Counted from the first letter of the stretch, positions 1-7,907 are shown. The stretch: DNA of 64,000 nucleotides from DASVTR01 sp036387475 (GCA_036387475.1 DASVTR010000006.1:1-64000); one strand, 5' to 3'. Notes: generated by a model from the letters alone, not told the origin. Translations and numbers: made by a program.

Positions 1-246
1 CGGAAAGGCGTTCGTGTAGTTATCCTTCCACCCATCGTCAAACGTCAGCGTGATTCCGTTCTGAGGAAATTCCCTGTGCTCACGAAAATGCTCTATCAAT
101 TCCGACGCTGTGTAAAAGACAAATCCCTTTTTCTTCAAGTAAGCCATCTGTCGCGCAAACCGCGCGGGCGGAGTAAACCCACCCCGCACGCGCGAATCCG
201 GCGCGGGCCAATCTATCTTGTGATACAGGAGAACGGGAACAATCAT
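1..246 (-). CDS. Polysaccharide deacetylase family protein, N-terminal fragment
   Basis: The reading frame is open to the window edge, so only the first 82 residues are visible. The protein begins MIVPVLLYHKID and continues to ITLTFDDGWKDNY. These are the YH and TFDDG motifs of the NodB-type carbohydrate esterase 4 fold, where the Asp pair contributes to metal binding and catalysis. Members remove acetyl groups from surface glycans or peptidoglycan. No signal peptide is visible at this start. ATG at 246 has no Shine-Dalgarno sequence; the heptamer repeat at 255-337 lies just upstream. The GNAT acyltransferase is the next gene upstream on the same strand, a pairing that fits surface-glycan modification (inference). 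The C-terminal two thirds cannot be judged. Confidence 0.85.
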   Translation of the reverse strand, partial: MIVPVLLYHKIDWPAPDSRVRGGFTPPARFARQMAYLKKKGFVFYTASELIEHFREHREFPQNGITLTFDDGWKDNYTNAFP

Positions 247-252
247 AATAAT

Positions 253-337
253 CAGTGATGAGTAATGAGTGATGAGTAATGAGTAACAGAAAAGCTATTG
301 ACTTTTAACTCATCACTCATTACTCATCGCTCATCAC
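253..337. repeat. Heptamer-repeat hairpin A (GTRATGA family)
   Basis: The left arm at 255-287 reads as GTGATGA, GTAATGA, GTGATGA, GTAATGA, GTAAC. The right arm at 307-337 is its inverted counterpart, TCATCAC, TCATTAC, TCATCGC, TCATCAC. The 19-nt loop has its own AAAAG/CTTTT pairing. The repeat fills the whole gap between two co-directional minus-strand genes. It resembles the short tandem heptanucleotide repeats known from filamentous cyanobacteria, but here the repeats are arranged as an inverted pair. Confidence 0.85.
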
Positions 338-343
338 TTTCCT

Positions 344-1423
344 TTACAGATTCGGATGCTCGAAGATGCTGACATCAGAATCGCCGCGTGTCAAAAACCA
401 GTTGTGCGGGTCGTACATTAATTGCTCGCGCCCGTCGGTGGCGTGGGCCATAAACTGCGGCGAATTTTTGATGTGCCAGAAACCGAAACGCCTGAGCCTC
501 TCTTCGACGCGCGCATCGTGAACATCCGTCACGAGGCTTCCCGCGCGTCTCTCGATTGCTAAACGCAGCGCCGCCCGCAGCAGTTCGTCGATGATTTTCG
601 TCGCATCGCTTGCCGTATAGCAAAGGTCGGCGATGGAAGCCTTGGCTGGCGCTTTGGCTGTTCCCGCCTTTCTAAAAAAGAGCACCGCATAGCCGACCAG
701 CCCCTCCTCCTCGTAGAGCGCGAGCACGTCGAATCGCTTGCCGGGCTGGCGTGTGAATTGCCAGTTGAGATTGGGCGCGTCGCGCACGACGGCGCACGGC
801 CATTGCTGGCTCGCTTCCTTCCAGAACGTGTCGAATGAAGCATCGAACTCCGTCACAACGCGCAGGGTCAGGCTGCCTTCGGGCGTGCCCGACAGACGCG
901 GACGAAAGGGCGAGTAGCAGAGATTAACGAAGCCGCGCAGGAGCGCGAAGCGCGAAGCCTTCTGCATATCGTTGCCGGGAAACAGAAGCCTCTGGTAACG
1001 GCGTACGCCGCCCATCGCCTTCCAACCTGTCTTGAGCAGCACGGCTGTCGAGCCTTCGTTAATGCCGAGCGCAATCATCGTCGGGCAAAAATTTCTGGCC
1101 TCTCCCATCAGACGCTTGCCGAGTCCCTGCCCGCGATAATCTTCGTGGACGATGAAGTCCAGAATCCAGATGGCTAGCGTTTCCTCCTCACCGACTTTCA
1201 GCTTGACGGGAATTGTCGCCACCTGGCCCACGATTTCCGCGCCGCGCTTGACCACCCAGAGCGGAACGTTGCGTGTGTCGGTTTGCGGGTTTTCAAGATA
1301 ATGCCAGTGCCAGTAAGCCGGGTCAGACTTGCGCGGGTCGTCAGGGTAAGCGATGCGCAGAAACTCAAGCAGCGCTTCCCTGTCAGAGAGCACGAATTGT
1401 CTTATTTGCACGTCCTCCGGCAT
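344..1423 (-). CDS. GNAT family N-acetyltransferase
   Basis: This 359-residue protein transfers an acyl group from an acyl-CoA to an unknown acceptor. Residues 1-150 form a GNAT domain. The sequence FIVHEDYRGQGLGKRLM contains the acetyl-CoA pyrophosphate-binding signature R-G-x-G-x-G/K, followed by IALGINEGS. The C-terminal half, with LVGYAVLFF and RFGFWHIKN, looks like a second degenerate GNAT-like lobe, so the family may be a two-lobed one. A polysaccharide deacetylase follows on the same strand, which hints at cell-surface carbohydrate or lipid modification (inference). ATG at 1423 directly abuts an AAAGGAG tract. A good promoter would place the transcript start only a few bases upstream, so the mRNA may be nearly leaderless. 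Acceptor specificity cannot be read from the sequence. Confidence 0.85.
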   Translation of the reverse strand: MPEDVQIRQFVLSDREALLEFLRIAYPDDPRKSDPAYWHWHYLENPQTDTRNVPLWVVKRGAEIVGQVATIPVKLKVGEEETLAIWILDFIVHEDYRGQGLGKRLMGEARNFCPTMIALGINEGSTAVLLKTGWKAMGGVRRYQRLLFPGNDMQKASRFALLRGFVNLCYSPFRPRLSGTPEGSLTLRVVTEFDASFDTFWKEASQQWPCAVVRDAPNLNWQFTRQPGKRFDVLALYEEEGLVGYAVLFFRKAGTAKAPAKASIADLCYTASDATKIIDELLRAALRLAIERRAGSLVTDVHDARVEERLRRFGFWHIKNSPQFMAHATDGREQLMYDPHNWFLTRGDSDVSIFEHPNL

Positions 1424-1431
1424 CTCCTTTG

Positions 1432-1461
1432 TGTATAGCCGCTCGGAGACGCGCGTGTCAA
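1432..1461 (-). promoter_or_regulatory. Predicted sigma-70 promoter for the GNAT gene
   Basis: On the minus strand a perfect -35 TTGACA (1456-1461) and a -10 TATACA (1432-1437) are separated by 18 nt. The predicted start of transcription is near 1425, two or three bases before the start codon at 1423. It sits back to back with the divergent promoter of the NtrC-type regulator. Confidence 0.55.
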
Positions 1462-1463
1462 AT

Positions 1464-1494
1464 TTGAGAGAGTTCTACACGAATCGGCTATAAT
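1464..1494 (+). promoter_or_regulatory. Predicted sigma-70 promoter for the NtrC-type regulator
   Basis: A consensus -10 TATAAT (1489-1494) is preceded by TTGAGA (1464-1469) with a 19-nt spacer, one or two bases longer than ideal. The predicted leader is about 30 nt. It contains a short direct repeat, CGGATAACC, shortly before the start codon. Confidence 0.5.
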
Positions 1495-1531
1495 CAAAAT
1501 GAGGACGGATAACCTGAACGGATAACCTTTG

Positions 1532-2893
1532 ATGAAAACAGCACCGCTCATTCTCGTCGCCGAAGATGAAGACCTGATGCGCGCTATCCTGACGCGACTG
1601 CTGGAAGAGGCAGGCTATCAGGTTACCGCCACGGCCAACGCCGAAGAAGCGTTGGAAAAATTCGCCGCCGAGGATGTCGCAGTCACCCTGACGGACATTC
1701 GCATGGCCGGAATGGACGGCCTAGCGCTCCTTGACCACATCAAGGATATTGACGCCGAAGCGCTCATTATCGTCATGACCGCTTATTCGTCCGTTGACTC
1801 TGCGGTCGCGGCGCTCCGCAAAGGTGCATACGATTACATCACCAAGCCTTTTGTCAACGAAGACTTGCTGCAATCCGTCAAGAACGCGATTCGACAGCGC
1901 GAGCTTTTCCGCGAAAATCGACAGCTTCGCCGCGAGCTTGATCGCCGCTATAGTTTCTCGGAAATCATCGGCACATCGCCCGCGTTGCAAGCCGTCTTTC
2001 GTCTCGTCGAAAAGGTCGCAGGCACGAACACAAACATTCTCATACAGGGCGAGTCCGGCACAGGCAAGGAATTAATCGCCCGCGCCATTCACCACAACAG
2101 CCCGCGCGCAGACCGTCCCTTCGTCGCCGTCAACTGCGGCGCGATTCCGGAAACCTTACTCGAATCCGAGCTTTTCGGACACACGAAGGGCGCGTTCACA
2201 GGCGCTGTGACAAACAAGCTCGGCCTCTTTCGCTCGGCTGAGGGCGGCACAGTTCTGCTCGACGAGGTGGGCGAGATTACGCCCGCCATGCAGGTGCGTC
2301 TGCTTCGCGCAATTCAGGAACACGAAGTCACACCGCTCGGCTCAAGCCAGCCCGTCGCTTTCGACGCGCGCATTATCTGCGCTACCAACCGCGACCTTGA
2401 AAAGGAAGTCTCCGAAGGTCGTTTTCGTGAAGACCTCTTTTATCGCCTCAACGTCATAGAGATTCACTTGCCGCCTTTGCGCGAACGCCGCGAAGACATT
2501 CCGCTCCTCGTGCGCAACTTCATCACACGCACCGCCCGCGAACAATCGAGCAACGAAAAGGGCATCGAACCGGCGGCGATGTCCGCCCTCATCAACTACA
2601 ACTGGCCCGGCAACATACGCGAGCTACAGAACGCCATTGAACGCGCCTTCACCCTGAGCGGCGAGCAGATTGACCTGGACAGTTTGCCGCCGCGCGTGCG
2701 CGACGCGGGCCTACAGCAGAGCGCGGGCGTGCGCGACCCAGACGGCCTGCGCCCCACACTCGAAGAGATAGAGCGCCGTCACATCTTAGAAACGCTGGCT
2801 GCCGTCAACCAGGACAAAGCCCGCGCCGCCAACATCCTCGGCATAGACCTCTCAACGCTCTATCGCAAACTAAAACGCTACGATGCAGTCTAG
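1532..2893 (+). CDS. Sigma-54-dependent response regulator, NtrC/AtoC type
   Basis: This activator of sigma-54 promoters has three domains. Residues 1-120 are a receiver with acidic residues in LVAEDEDL, the phospho-acceptor Asp in LTDIRMAG (about residue 55) and the conserved Lys in YITKPF. Residues 140-370 are an AAA+ core with Walker A GESGTGKE, the sigma-54 contact loop GAFTGA and Walker B VLLDEVGE. The C-terminus is a Fis-type helix-turn-helix (RAANILGIDLSTLYRKL). A TTG lies one codon upstream at 1529; I chose ATG at 1532. The length is normal for the family. No partner histidine kinase is adjacent, so it is an orphan here. No clear -24/-12 promoter was seen nearby, so its targets are unknown. 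Confidence 0.95.
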   Translation: MKTAPLILVAEDEDLMRAILTRLLEEAGYQVTATANAEEALEKFAAEDVAVTLTDIRMAGMDGLALLDHIKDIDAEALIIVMTAYSSVDSAVAALRKGAYDYITKPFVNEDLLQSVKNAIRQRELFRENRQLRRELDRRYSFSEIIGTSPALQAVFRLVEKVAGTNTNILIQGESGTGKELIARAIHHNSPRADRPFVAVNCGAIPETLLESELFGHTKGAFTGAVTNKLGLFRSAEGGTVLLDEVGEITPAMQVRLLRAIQEHEVTPLGSSQPVAFDARIICATNRDLEKEVSEGRFREDLFYRLNVIEIHLPPLRERREDIPLLVRNFITRTAREQSSNEKGIEPAAMSALINYNWPGNIRELQNAIERAFTLSGEQIDLDSLPPRVRDAGLQQSAGVRDPDGLRPTLEEIERRHILETLAAVNQDKARAANILGIDLSTLYRKLKRYDAV

Positions 2894-2957
2894 CTTGTCT
2901 TTGCACTGACCACCTCGTAGCATTTCTCTCATCCTGTTATTTTGGGAGTAACACAAA

Positions 2958-3317
2958 ATGGAAAAAGTAAATCTCGCGGAGAAGTTTTCGTTGTTTCATG
3001 AATACTGGAAGCCAAAAATCGTTGGAGAGTTGAACGGTCAACTAATCAAGCTCGTCAAATTCGTCGGCCCTTTTTCGTGGCATCATCATGATGATGAGGA
3101 CGAGATGTTCATGGTCGTCAAGGGGCGATTTCGGATGGAGTTTCGTGACCGGGATGTCTGGCTGGAAGAGGGAGAGTTTCTGATTGTACCGCGCGGCATA
3201 GAACACAGGCCGGTGGCGGACGAAGAAGCCGAAGTCTTATTGTTTGAGCCTGCGACGACATTGAACACGGGCAACGTGAGAAATGAGTTGACGACCGAAG
3301 AGTTGCAGCGAATTTAA
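2958..3317 (+). CDS. Small cupin-domain protein
   Basis: This is a 119-residue single-domain cupin. The first cupin motif is in FSWHHHDDEDEMFMVVKG, with His residues and a Glu in position to bind a metal. The second motif is in EGEFLIVPRGIEHRP. The strand pattern fits a small beta-barrel. Similar stand-alone cupins include isomerases, dioxygenases and sensors, so the reaction cannot be predicted. A GGGAG ribosome binding site precedes ATG at 2958. It follows the NtrC-type regulator by 64 nt and could be co-transcribed with it. Confidence 0.85.
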   Translation: MEKVNLAEKFSLFHEYWKPKIVGELNGQLIKLVKFVGPFSWHHHDDEDEMFMVVKGRFRMEFRDRDVWLEEGEFLIVPRGIEHRPVADEEAEVLLFEPATTLNTGNVRNELTTEELQRI

Positions 3318-3399
3318 TTCATGCCACGCGTCAGTATTTCATTCCCTCGTCGTGCTCAATCACCGTCGAAAAGATGTGTTTCACCGATGAAATAAAGTA

Positions 3400-3428
3400 T
3401 TGCACTTGAAAGCAGGTTGTGATATAAG
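3400..3428 (+). promoter_or_regulatory. Predicted promoter with extended -10 for the VOC gene
   Basis: TTGCAC (3400-3405) and TATAAG (3423-3428) are separated by exactly 17 nt. The -10 is part of TGATATAAGCT, which has the extended -10 form TGN-TATAAT. The same string recurs upstream of the P-domain gene on the minus strand. Confidence 0.6.
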
Positions 3429-3488
3429 CTGCGGCCATAACAACAAGCCTCGCGGTTGAAAAACTTTCTGACTATAAGGAGAGGATTT

Positions 3489-3953
3489 ATGACAAGCAGC
3501 ACACAACCCATCCCGGAGGGCTACCGAGCGGCGACGCCGTACCTGTGCGTCAACGACGCGGCTGGTGCAATAGAGTTTTACATGAAGGCTTTTGGAGCAA
3601 CAGAGACGCTACGTATGGGCATGCCTGACGGCAAAGTCGGCCACGCCGAACTCAAGATTGGTGATGCGCCGATTATGCTGGCTGACGAATTCCCGGAAAT
3701 GGAATTCCGCAGTCCGCAAACGCTCGGCGGCTCGCCCGTGACAATCTATCTCTACTTCGAGGATGTGGACACGATTGCCAATCAGGCTGTCGCCGCCGGA
3801 GCGAGGATGTTGAGTCCCGTAAAGGATGAATTTTACGGAGACCGCTCAGGTAAGTTGGTAGACCCCTTTGGACACATCTGGATGATCGCAACGCACAAGG
3901 AAGACGTGTCGGAGGAGGAAGTGCGAAAGCGTGCGGCGGCCCTTTTCGGCTGA
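3489..3953 (+). CDS. VOC-family protein (PhnB/glyoxalase-like)
   Basis: This is a 154-residue vicinal-oxygen-chelate protein. Its order of motifs, TPYLCVNDAAGAIEFYMKAF, then GHAELKIGDAPIMLADE, then VTIYLYFEDVDTIANQAV, then DRSGKLVDPFGHIWMIATH, is that of the PhnB-like branch often annotated as glyoxalase or bleomycin resistance. Substrate specificity in this branch is usually unknown. An in-frame start lies 33 nt upstream, but ATG at 3489 has a strong AAGGAGAGG site at ideal spacing and I prefer it. The gene has its own promoter. It ends 16 nt from the convergent beta-propeller gene with no obvious terminator between them. Confidence 0.9.
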   Translation: MTSSTQPIPEGYRAATPYLCVNDAAGAIEFYMKAFGATETLRMGMPDGKVGHAELKIGDAPIMLADEFPEMEFRSPQTLGGSPVTIYLYFEDVDTIANQAVAAGARMLSPVKDEFYGDRSGKLVDPFGHIWMIATHKEDVSEEEVRKRAAALFG

Positions 3954-3969
3954 TTCCGAATTAACGATT

Positions 3970-5421
3970 TCAGCAACTATGAATCGTGCCGAGAATCAGG
4001 ATGATGCGCTTGCCGTCGGGGCTGGCAAAGAATTTATTAACGCCGAACGATTGAGCGTTCCCCTGATCGAGCCGTACGTCCGGGCGGTCAATCCAATATT
4101 TTTCACGAACGAGATTGTCCGAGTCGAGTTTGAAGAGGCGTGTGCCTGAATCGTTGACGGCCAGGCGCACGCCGTTCGCTTCCACCGCGTAATCAATTCC
4201 GGTCTGAGCCTTGCTCGCTTTGCCTTCGTCGAGCCAAATGCTGTGTGATACGTCCGTATTCTCTTCCCAGACGCGAAAGAGCAGCGAGTCTCCCACGAGT
4301 TCTTGTTGTGACAGTGCCGGAGCATAGTGTTTAAACGCGCTGGTCGGAATCTCTCGCAACAGTTCGCCTGTGCTCGTGTCAATCACGGAGATGACTTCGC
4401 GGCCCGGACACAGATTGCCGTAAAGCTCCCGGCCATCAATGCTCGTGACGAACTCCGAAGCTTCTGTCGGCAGATTCTCTCCTCTGAGCGTCAAAGTGTT
4501 TCTGACCCTCATGCCTTGCAAATCTAAAACGTCAACCAGCATCTCCTTCTTCTCTGTGTTTGCAGGGTGCAGGATGAAGCCTGTTCGTCCATTTGGAGCA
4601 ATGGCGAAGTCTGTGGCCCATTCGGAAATCTCCGGCGCTGGCGTCGGATCGTTCAGTCCATTCACGCGCACTATGTTGAGCATGCTCCCGGTCAGGCGTG
4701 TTGCAGCGTTCTGTTGATTGATGGCGGTGTAAAGACCATTGTCCGTCCACCCATAGAAAAAGGATGCAGAGGGACACGTAGCACCATCTAATTGTGCTTT
4801 GAGGATTCGCTTCAGCGTGTAGCCTTCGGTTTCGACCTCGTAGGCATAGCCATTGCTGTAAAAGACGACGCGCGAGTTGTCGTGCGAGAAGGCCGGCAAG
4901 ACGCCGTAATCAACGTCATTGAGAGGCACACGCGAGACGACCGCGCCCGTTTCAGTATCGAGCACAATGGCGCTCGTCTCAGGCATGACTTCGCCCCAAG
5001 CGACCCACCCCTCTCGATTGCTCTCCCTGTTCTTATCTTCAGTTGGCCCATCGGCGGCGAGAAATCTGACGTGTAGATAGTCGCGCGTCGCGCCGAGAAT
5101 TTCGACCATCTCACTATTTGGTAGTTTCAAAACGGCGCTAATCGCAGCATTAGCCTTCGGGCTTTCACGCAGAGCGATGGTCTCTGTGTTGGTATAGCCG
5201 TTGCCTATGACTTCCACATTCTCAAAACTAATGACGGGCTGAGTGCTGCTTTGTTCTTGAAGAGGCGCAGCCGCTTCCGCTTCAAGGATGGCTTGACTGG
5301 CCTGCCAAAACCCTTGAACGGGGCGCACGCTCGCGTGTCTCTGTCCCAGAACTGAAAAGACGGCGATGCCGAAGCAAAGCGAGGAACAGAAAACGGTGGC
5401 GCGGGCCATAGTCCAACGCAT
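3970..5421 (-). CDS. Secreted SH3-like / beta-propeller protein
   Basis: The 483-residue product has an N-terminal hydrophobic stretch (ATVFCSSLCFGIAVFSVLG) that fits a signal peptide or anchor. A bacterial SH3-like segment follows (IALRESPKANAAISAVLKLP, then YLHVRFLA and GWVAWGEVMP), as seen in cell-wall-binding modules. The rest has blades such as VVFYSNGYAYEVETEGYTLK and SIDGRELYGNLCPGREVISVID that suggest a beta-propeller. ATG at 5421 is preceded by GCAGGAGGAG at 9-nt spacing; a longer in-frame start at 5475 lacks this. I infer an extracytoplasmic protein, perhaps wall-associated. No catalytic motif was recognised. Confidence 0.8.
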   Translation of the reverse strand: MRWTMARATVFCSSLCFGIAVFSVLGQRHASVRPVQGFWQASQAILEAEAAAPLQEQSSTQPVISFENVEVIGNGYTNTETIALRESPKANAAISAVLKLPNSEMVEILGATRDYLHVRFLAADGPTEDKNRESNREGWVAWGEVMPETSAIVLDTETGAVVSRVPLNDVDYGVLPAFSHDNSRVVFYSNGYAYEVETEGYTLKRILKAQLDGATCPSASFFYGWTDNGLYTAINQQNAATRLTGSMLNIVRVNGLNDPTPAPEISEWATDFAIAPNGRTGFILHPANTEKKEMLVDVLDLQGMRVRNTLTLRGENLPTEASEFVTSIDGRELYGNLCPGREVISVIDTSTGELLREIPTSAFKHYAPALSQQELVGDSLLFRVWEENTDVSHSIWLDEGKASKAQTGIDYAVEANGVRLAVNDSGTRLFKLDSDNLVREKYWIDRPDVRLDQGNAQSFGVNKFFASPDGKRIILILGTIHSC

Positions 5422-5728
5422 AATGATTGTCTCCTCCTGCAAGCTTGGCGCGGCCAAGCCTTCGATTCTTTTCACACGCCAGTGATCTTACCGTCGGAGA
5501 TTGTCTTTGAAGCCTTGCCCGGCAGCCACGCGTATATCAACAGCGCACGGGCGGGACATCATTGAACTACGATTAGGTCTCCCCATCGTCCCTGTCTGTG
5601 GATAGCCACATTCAACCAAAAACAAAAGGATGAAAGACTGAAGGAGAGCAGAACGCTCTCTGCCCTTCGGTCTTTCATCCTCTTTCTACTTGCTAAAGCC
5701 TTGCGCCTTTGCGCGGCCCTTGGCGTCT
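5422..5728. repeat. Intergenic region with heptad-like hairpin O (5627-5683)
   Basis: No gene is visible in this 307-bp gap between two minus-strand genes. A long imperfect inverted repeat pairs AGGATGAAAGACTGAAGG near 5628-5646 with CCTTCGGTCTTTCATCCT near 5664-5681. The left arm can be read as heptads AGGATGA, AAGACTG, AAGGAGA. On the minus strand the stem is not followed by a clean U-run, so I do not call it a terminator. Nothing else was recognised. Confidence 0.6.
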
Positions 5729-5959
5729 TTAGTCCTTTTTGCCGAAGACGCCGCCGAGCAGGTCGCCTGCCTTGTCCATGACCGCGCCGCCCGCGCTTCC
5801 AATCGCTCCGCCTGCGCCCGATAGGGCATTGTCAATCTGCCCTGCGATGGGCGAAGGGAGCTTGTCTTTCAAAAAGTTGACCACCGTATCGACAGCGGTC
5901 TTGGCTTTATCTTCGCTAAGGCCGGTTCGTTGGGAAACTTGCTTGATGAGATCATCCAT
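5729..5959 (-). CDS. Small protein, helical with Gly/Ala-rich tail (DUF2267/DUF2780-like?)
   Basis: This 76-residue protein begins MDDLIKQVSQRTGLSEDKAKTA, an amphipathic helical segment also found in DUF2267- and DUF2780-type small proteins. It continues with VNFLKDKLPSPIAGQID. The tail is rich in Gly and Ala (GAGGAIGSAGGAV) and ends DLLGGVFGKKD. A GGAGAGGAGA ribosome binding site precedes ATG at 5959, which supports expression. No signal peptide or membrane segment is seen. The family assignment rests on memory of the motif alone and the function is unknown. Confidence 0.75.
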   Translation of the reverse strand: MDDLIKQVSQRTGLSEDKAKTAVDTVVNFLKDKLPSPIAGQIDNALSGAGGAIGSAGGAVMDKAGDLLGGVFGKKD

Positions 5960-6027
5960 ATTCTTTTCTCCTCTCCTGATGTCGATGATAACCGGATAGA
6001 AAATCGTCTCGCCGCGGCGCAGTGGCG

Positions 6028-6294
6028 CTAAATAAAGACGACGGATTGCGAATTGGGAATGTCGAAACGCTTGCGGCAGCGGACGCAGGCCAACTGGTCG
6101 TCAATGCGTACCATGTAATCGCGCGATTTCGCAAAGCGTGCGCGATCCTGCTCGTTAGCTCCGCGCGGAAGTTGAGCTTTCTTCGTCCGCGTCAGCCAGC
6201 GCACCTGATACTCCGCGCGCTCGCGGCAATGCGGGCAACTGAAGGTCGCACGTTTTGTTTCCTGTCGTTCGTTGAAGAAATCTCTTTCGTTCAT
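6028..6294 (-). CDS. Small zinc-ribbon protein
   Basis: This 88-residue protein has two knuckles, CPHC near residue 20 and CVRC near residue 70, that would bind one zinc ion as a split ribbon. The segment between them is basic and helical (LTRTKKAQLPRGANEQDRAR). Proteins like this often bind nucleic acid or act as adaptors, but no function can be assigned. ATG at 6294 has no Shine-Dalgarno sequence. The bases immediately upstream on the minus strand are tandem heptamers of the TCTGACA type. The gene ends 69 nt from the small-protein gene at 5729 and may be co-transcribed with it. Confidence 0.7.
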   Translation of the reverse strand: MNERDFFNERQETKRATFSCPHCRERAEYQVRWLTRTKKAQLPRGANEQDRARFAKSRDYMVRIDDQLACVRCRKRFDIPNSQSVVFI

Positions 6295-6301
6295 ATTTTG
6301 A

Positions 6302-6328
6302 GATGTCGGATGTTAGATGTCAGATTTT
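6302..6328. repeat. Single-arm heptamer array (TCTGACA family)
   Basis: On the plus strand the array reads GATGTCG, GATGTTA, GATGTCA, GATTTT. On the minus strand it is TCTGACA, TCTAACA, TCCGACA just before the zinc-ribbon start codon. No inverted partner arm is visible within 100 nt, unlike the other arrays. Confidence 0.7.
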
Positions 6329-6375
6329 CGGCACACAACTTAATCGAGAGTATTCAATCTCGGCTCGCTCGGCAG

Positions 6376-6702
6376 TCAAGCCTGTCCTGCTTCGAGCTTT
6401 CCGCCAGTTCGCGCACCCGCAGCCTCTTGACGCTGTTTTCGCCTGCGGTGACGCAACACAATACCGAAGCCAGCGAGCGCGTTGAGCAACATTAAAGAGT
6501 TCGTGACGACAAAGACCATGTTGCCGACCAGCCAGCTATAAATCGTAAAGCCCAGAGAGGCCGCCATCTGCCCGATGAAGAGCCACTTGGAAACCCCTTC
6601 GCTCGATCCCTCGTGCCATTGCTTGTAGACCTGCTTGCTAATCGTCAGCACCAGAATTACAGAACTGGCCCAGCCGACCATCTCCGTTACGTTCATCTTC
6701 AT
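6376..6702 (-). CDS. SemiSWEET / PQ-loop small membrane transporter
   Basis: The 108-residue product has three predicted transmembrane helices, VGWASSVILVLTISKQVY, WLFIGQMAASLGFTIYSWLV and NMVFVVTNSLMLLNALAGFG. This is the triple-helix bundle of bacterial SemiSWEETs, which work as dimers to pass sugars or other small solutes. The first loop KQWHEGSSEGVSKW matches the SEGxS motif of the family. The PQ motif is degenerate (KQVY). The C-terminal tail is basic. Its start overlaps the stop of the CheY-like gene by 4 nt (ATGA), so the two are translationally coupled. The transported solute is not predictable. Confidence 0.85.
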   Translation of the reverse strand: MKMNVTEMVGWASSVILVLTISKQVYKQWHEGSSEGVSKWLFIGQMAASLGFTIYSWLVGNMVFVVTNSLMLLNALAGFGIVLRHRRRKQRQEAAGARTGGKLEAGQA

Positions 6703-7073
6703 CCTTGCTCTAAAAGTCGCGCGACGGTTGCCAGAAAGCTCTCCGGGTCAATCGGCTTCGGCTCGTAGGCGTCTGCCCCTTGCGTCAGCGCGAAGGTCGC
6801 ATTGCCGGTGCCAAAGCCGGTGATGATAAGAATTGGAGTCTCAGACACACCGTCTGTATCGCGGACACGGCGCACCAGATGCACGCCGTCTGCCGCAGGC
6901 ATCTGGATGTCAGTGATAATCAGGTCGGGGCGCGTCCTTAAAACTTCTTCATAGCCGCACACGCCGTCTTCCGCCGCGTTGACCTCGTAGCCCTGCCGTT
7001 CGAGCGCCATTCGCATCAACTCGCGCGCGACCTCGTCGTCCTCTATCACCACGATTTTCTTAGCAACAGACAT
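6699..7073 (-). CDS. Single-domain response regulator (CheY-like)
   Basis: The 124 residues form one receiver domain with no output domain. Visible residues are the acidic pair in VIEDDEVA (Asp12, Asp13), the phospho-acceptor Asp55 in LIITDIQMP, Thr near residue 85 in ILIITGFG and Lys in YEPKPIDPE. It is likely to act by protein-protein contact in a phosphorelay. No kinase is adjacent. Translation is coupled to the SemiSWEET gene. ATG at 7073 has no Shine-Dalgarno sequence; arm 1 of heptamer hairpin B begins a few bases upstream. Confidence 0.92.
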   Translation of the reverse strand: MSVAKKIVVIEDDEVARELMRMALERQGYEVNAAEDGVCGYEEVLRTRPDLIITDIQMPAADGVHLVRRVRDTDGVSETPILIITGFGTGNATFALTQGADAYEPKPIDPESFLATVARLLEQG

Positions 7074-7080
7074 CGGAAGA

Positions 7081-7157
7081 AACGATGAACGCTTAACGAT
7101 GAACGCGAAATGAAAACGATTGCTTATAGTTCATCGTTCATCGTTCCGCCTTCATCC
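7081..7157. repeat. Heptamer-repeat hairpin B (AACGATG family)
   Basis: The left arm reads AACGATG, AACGCTT, AACGATG, AACGCGA, AATGAAA (7081-7115). The right arm reads TTCATCG, TTCATCG, TTCCGCC, TTCATCC (7130-7157). The right arm contains the stop codon of the DUF971 gene at 7152-7154. The repeat lies between two co-directional minus-strand genes. Confidence 0.8.
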
Positions 7158-7508
7158 CTGCTCTTGTTCGCATAGCTCGCGCAGGTAGCGAAAGCTGTAG
7201 ATGCCCGTCTCGTGGCCGTCGCTCCATTGAAAGTTGAGCGCGTAACGACCGACGATGGCGATGTTTTTGATGAGCAATTCGTCCGAGATGGCTTCGGGTT
7301 TCAGCACACGCTGGCCCGTCCATTCGTTGACGCACTGGGCGCACGGGCACGCGCGGCGCAGAACGGGCGCGCTGAAGCGGCACGTGCGGCCATCGGCCCA
7401 GGCGATGCTCAAGCCAGCATCGCCATCCTGCATAATCTCGCGCGGCTCTACCGCTGGCCCGCGCCTGTCCATGAAATCACTCATCAATCGGCTATCAACT
7501 TTCCACAT
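7152..7508 (-). CDS. DUF971 (GBBH-like N-terminal) domain protein
   Basis: This 118-residue protein matches the stand-alone DUF971 fold. Diagnostic features are LSIAWADGRTCRFSAPVLRRACPCAQCVNEWTG with CPCAQC, and the ending YALNFQWSDGHETGIYSFRYLREL. The same domain forms the N-terminus of gamma-butyrobetaine hydroxylase and is found beside or fused to Mrp/ApbC iron-sulfur carrier proteins, so the Cys cluster may bind zinc or take part in Fe-S handling (family knowledge). Met9 (MSDFMDRRG) is an alternative start; neither has a good ribosome binding site. It lies 42 nt downstream of the bacilliredoxin gene, which suggests a thiol/metal stress pair. Confidence 0.88.
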   Translation of the reverse strand: MWKVDSRLMSDFMDRRGPAVEPREIMQDGDAGLSIAWADGRTCRFSAPVLRRACPCAQCVNEWTGQRVLKPEAISDELLIKNIAIVGRYALNFQWSDGHETGIYSFRYLRELCEQEQG

Positions 7509-7550
7509 TTAACAAGCGCTCGCTCGATTATTCATCATCAAGGCCAGCCG

Positions 7551-7907
7551 TCACTGGAAATCGCCAAGCGCGCTTTTAACGGCATCCGCCGTTATACTCC
7601 AATGGGAAGCAGACCAGACGGCCTGCCCGTTGCGCAGGATGATGGCTTGCGGCGATTCATGTCGCACGCCGGTCTGCGTTTCTATCTGGCGCGAGATGTC
7701 TCGCGCATCCTGCACGACGACGAGCGAGACCTCTCCGTCATACTTCGACATCTGCCGGTAAGCGGCAGCGCTAATGGGACAGGTCGTGCTGTGCTTGAAA
7801 AGAATGACGGGTCGTTTGTGCGAGAGCGCGAAGAGTTCTTCCAGCGCCTCTGCGTCCGTGACGGAAGTGAATTGAGTTTCAGCTTCGGCGCTCTTTGGCT
7901 TCGTCAT
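7551..7907 (-). CDS. ytxJ: Monothiol bacilliredoxin YtxJ
   Basis: The 118-residue protein belongs to the YtxJ (DUF2847) thioredoxin-fold family. Members remove bacillithiol from, or react with, protein mixed disulfides. The active site is in FKHSTTCPISAAAY, with a single nucleophilic Cys43, followed by the fold motifs LVVVQDARDISRQIE and HESPQAIIL. I place the start at ATG 7907, which has a GGGAGG site; a longer in-frame start at 7949 has none. Its presence suggests that the organism makes bacillithiol, although no bsh genes are in the window. DUF971 follows on the same strand. Confidence 0.92.
   Translation of the reverse strand: MTKPKSAEAETQFTSVTDAEALEELFALSHKRPVILFKHSTTCPISAAAYRQMSKYDGEVSLVVVQDARDISRQIETQTGVRHESPQAIILRNGQAVWSASHWSITADAVKSALGDFQ

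Noticed and set aside
253..337. CRISPR array
   Set aside because: The tandem units are 7 nt with no spacers and form an inverted pair, unlike a CRISPR repeat-spacer pattern. No cas genes are present.
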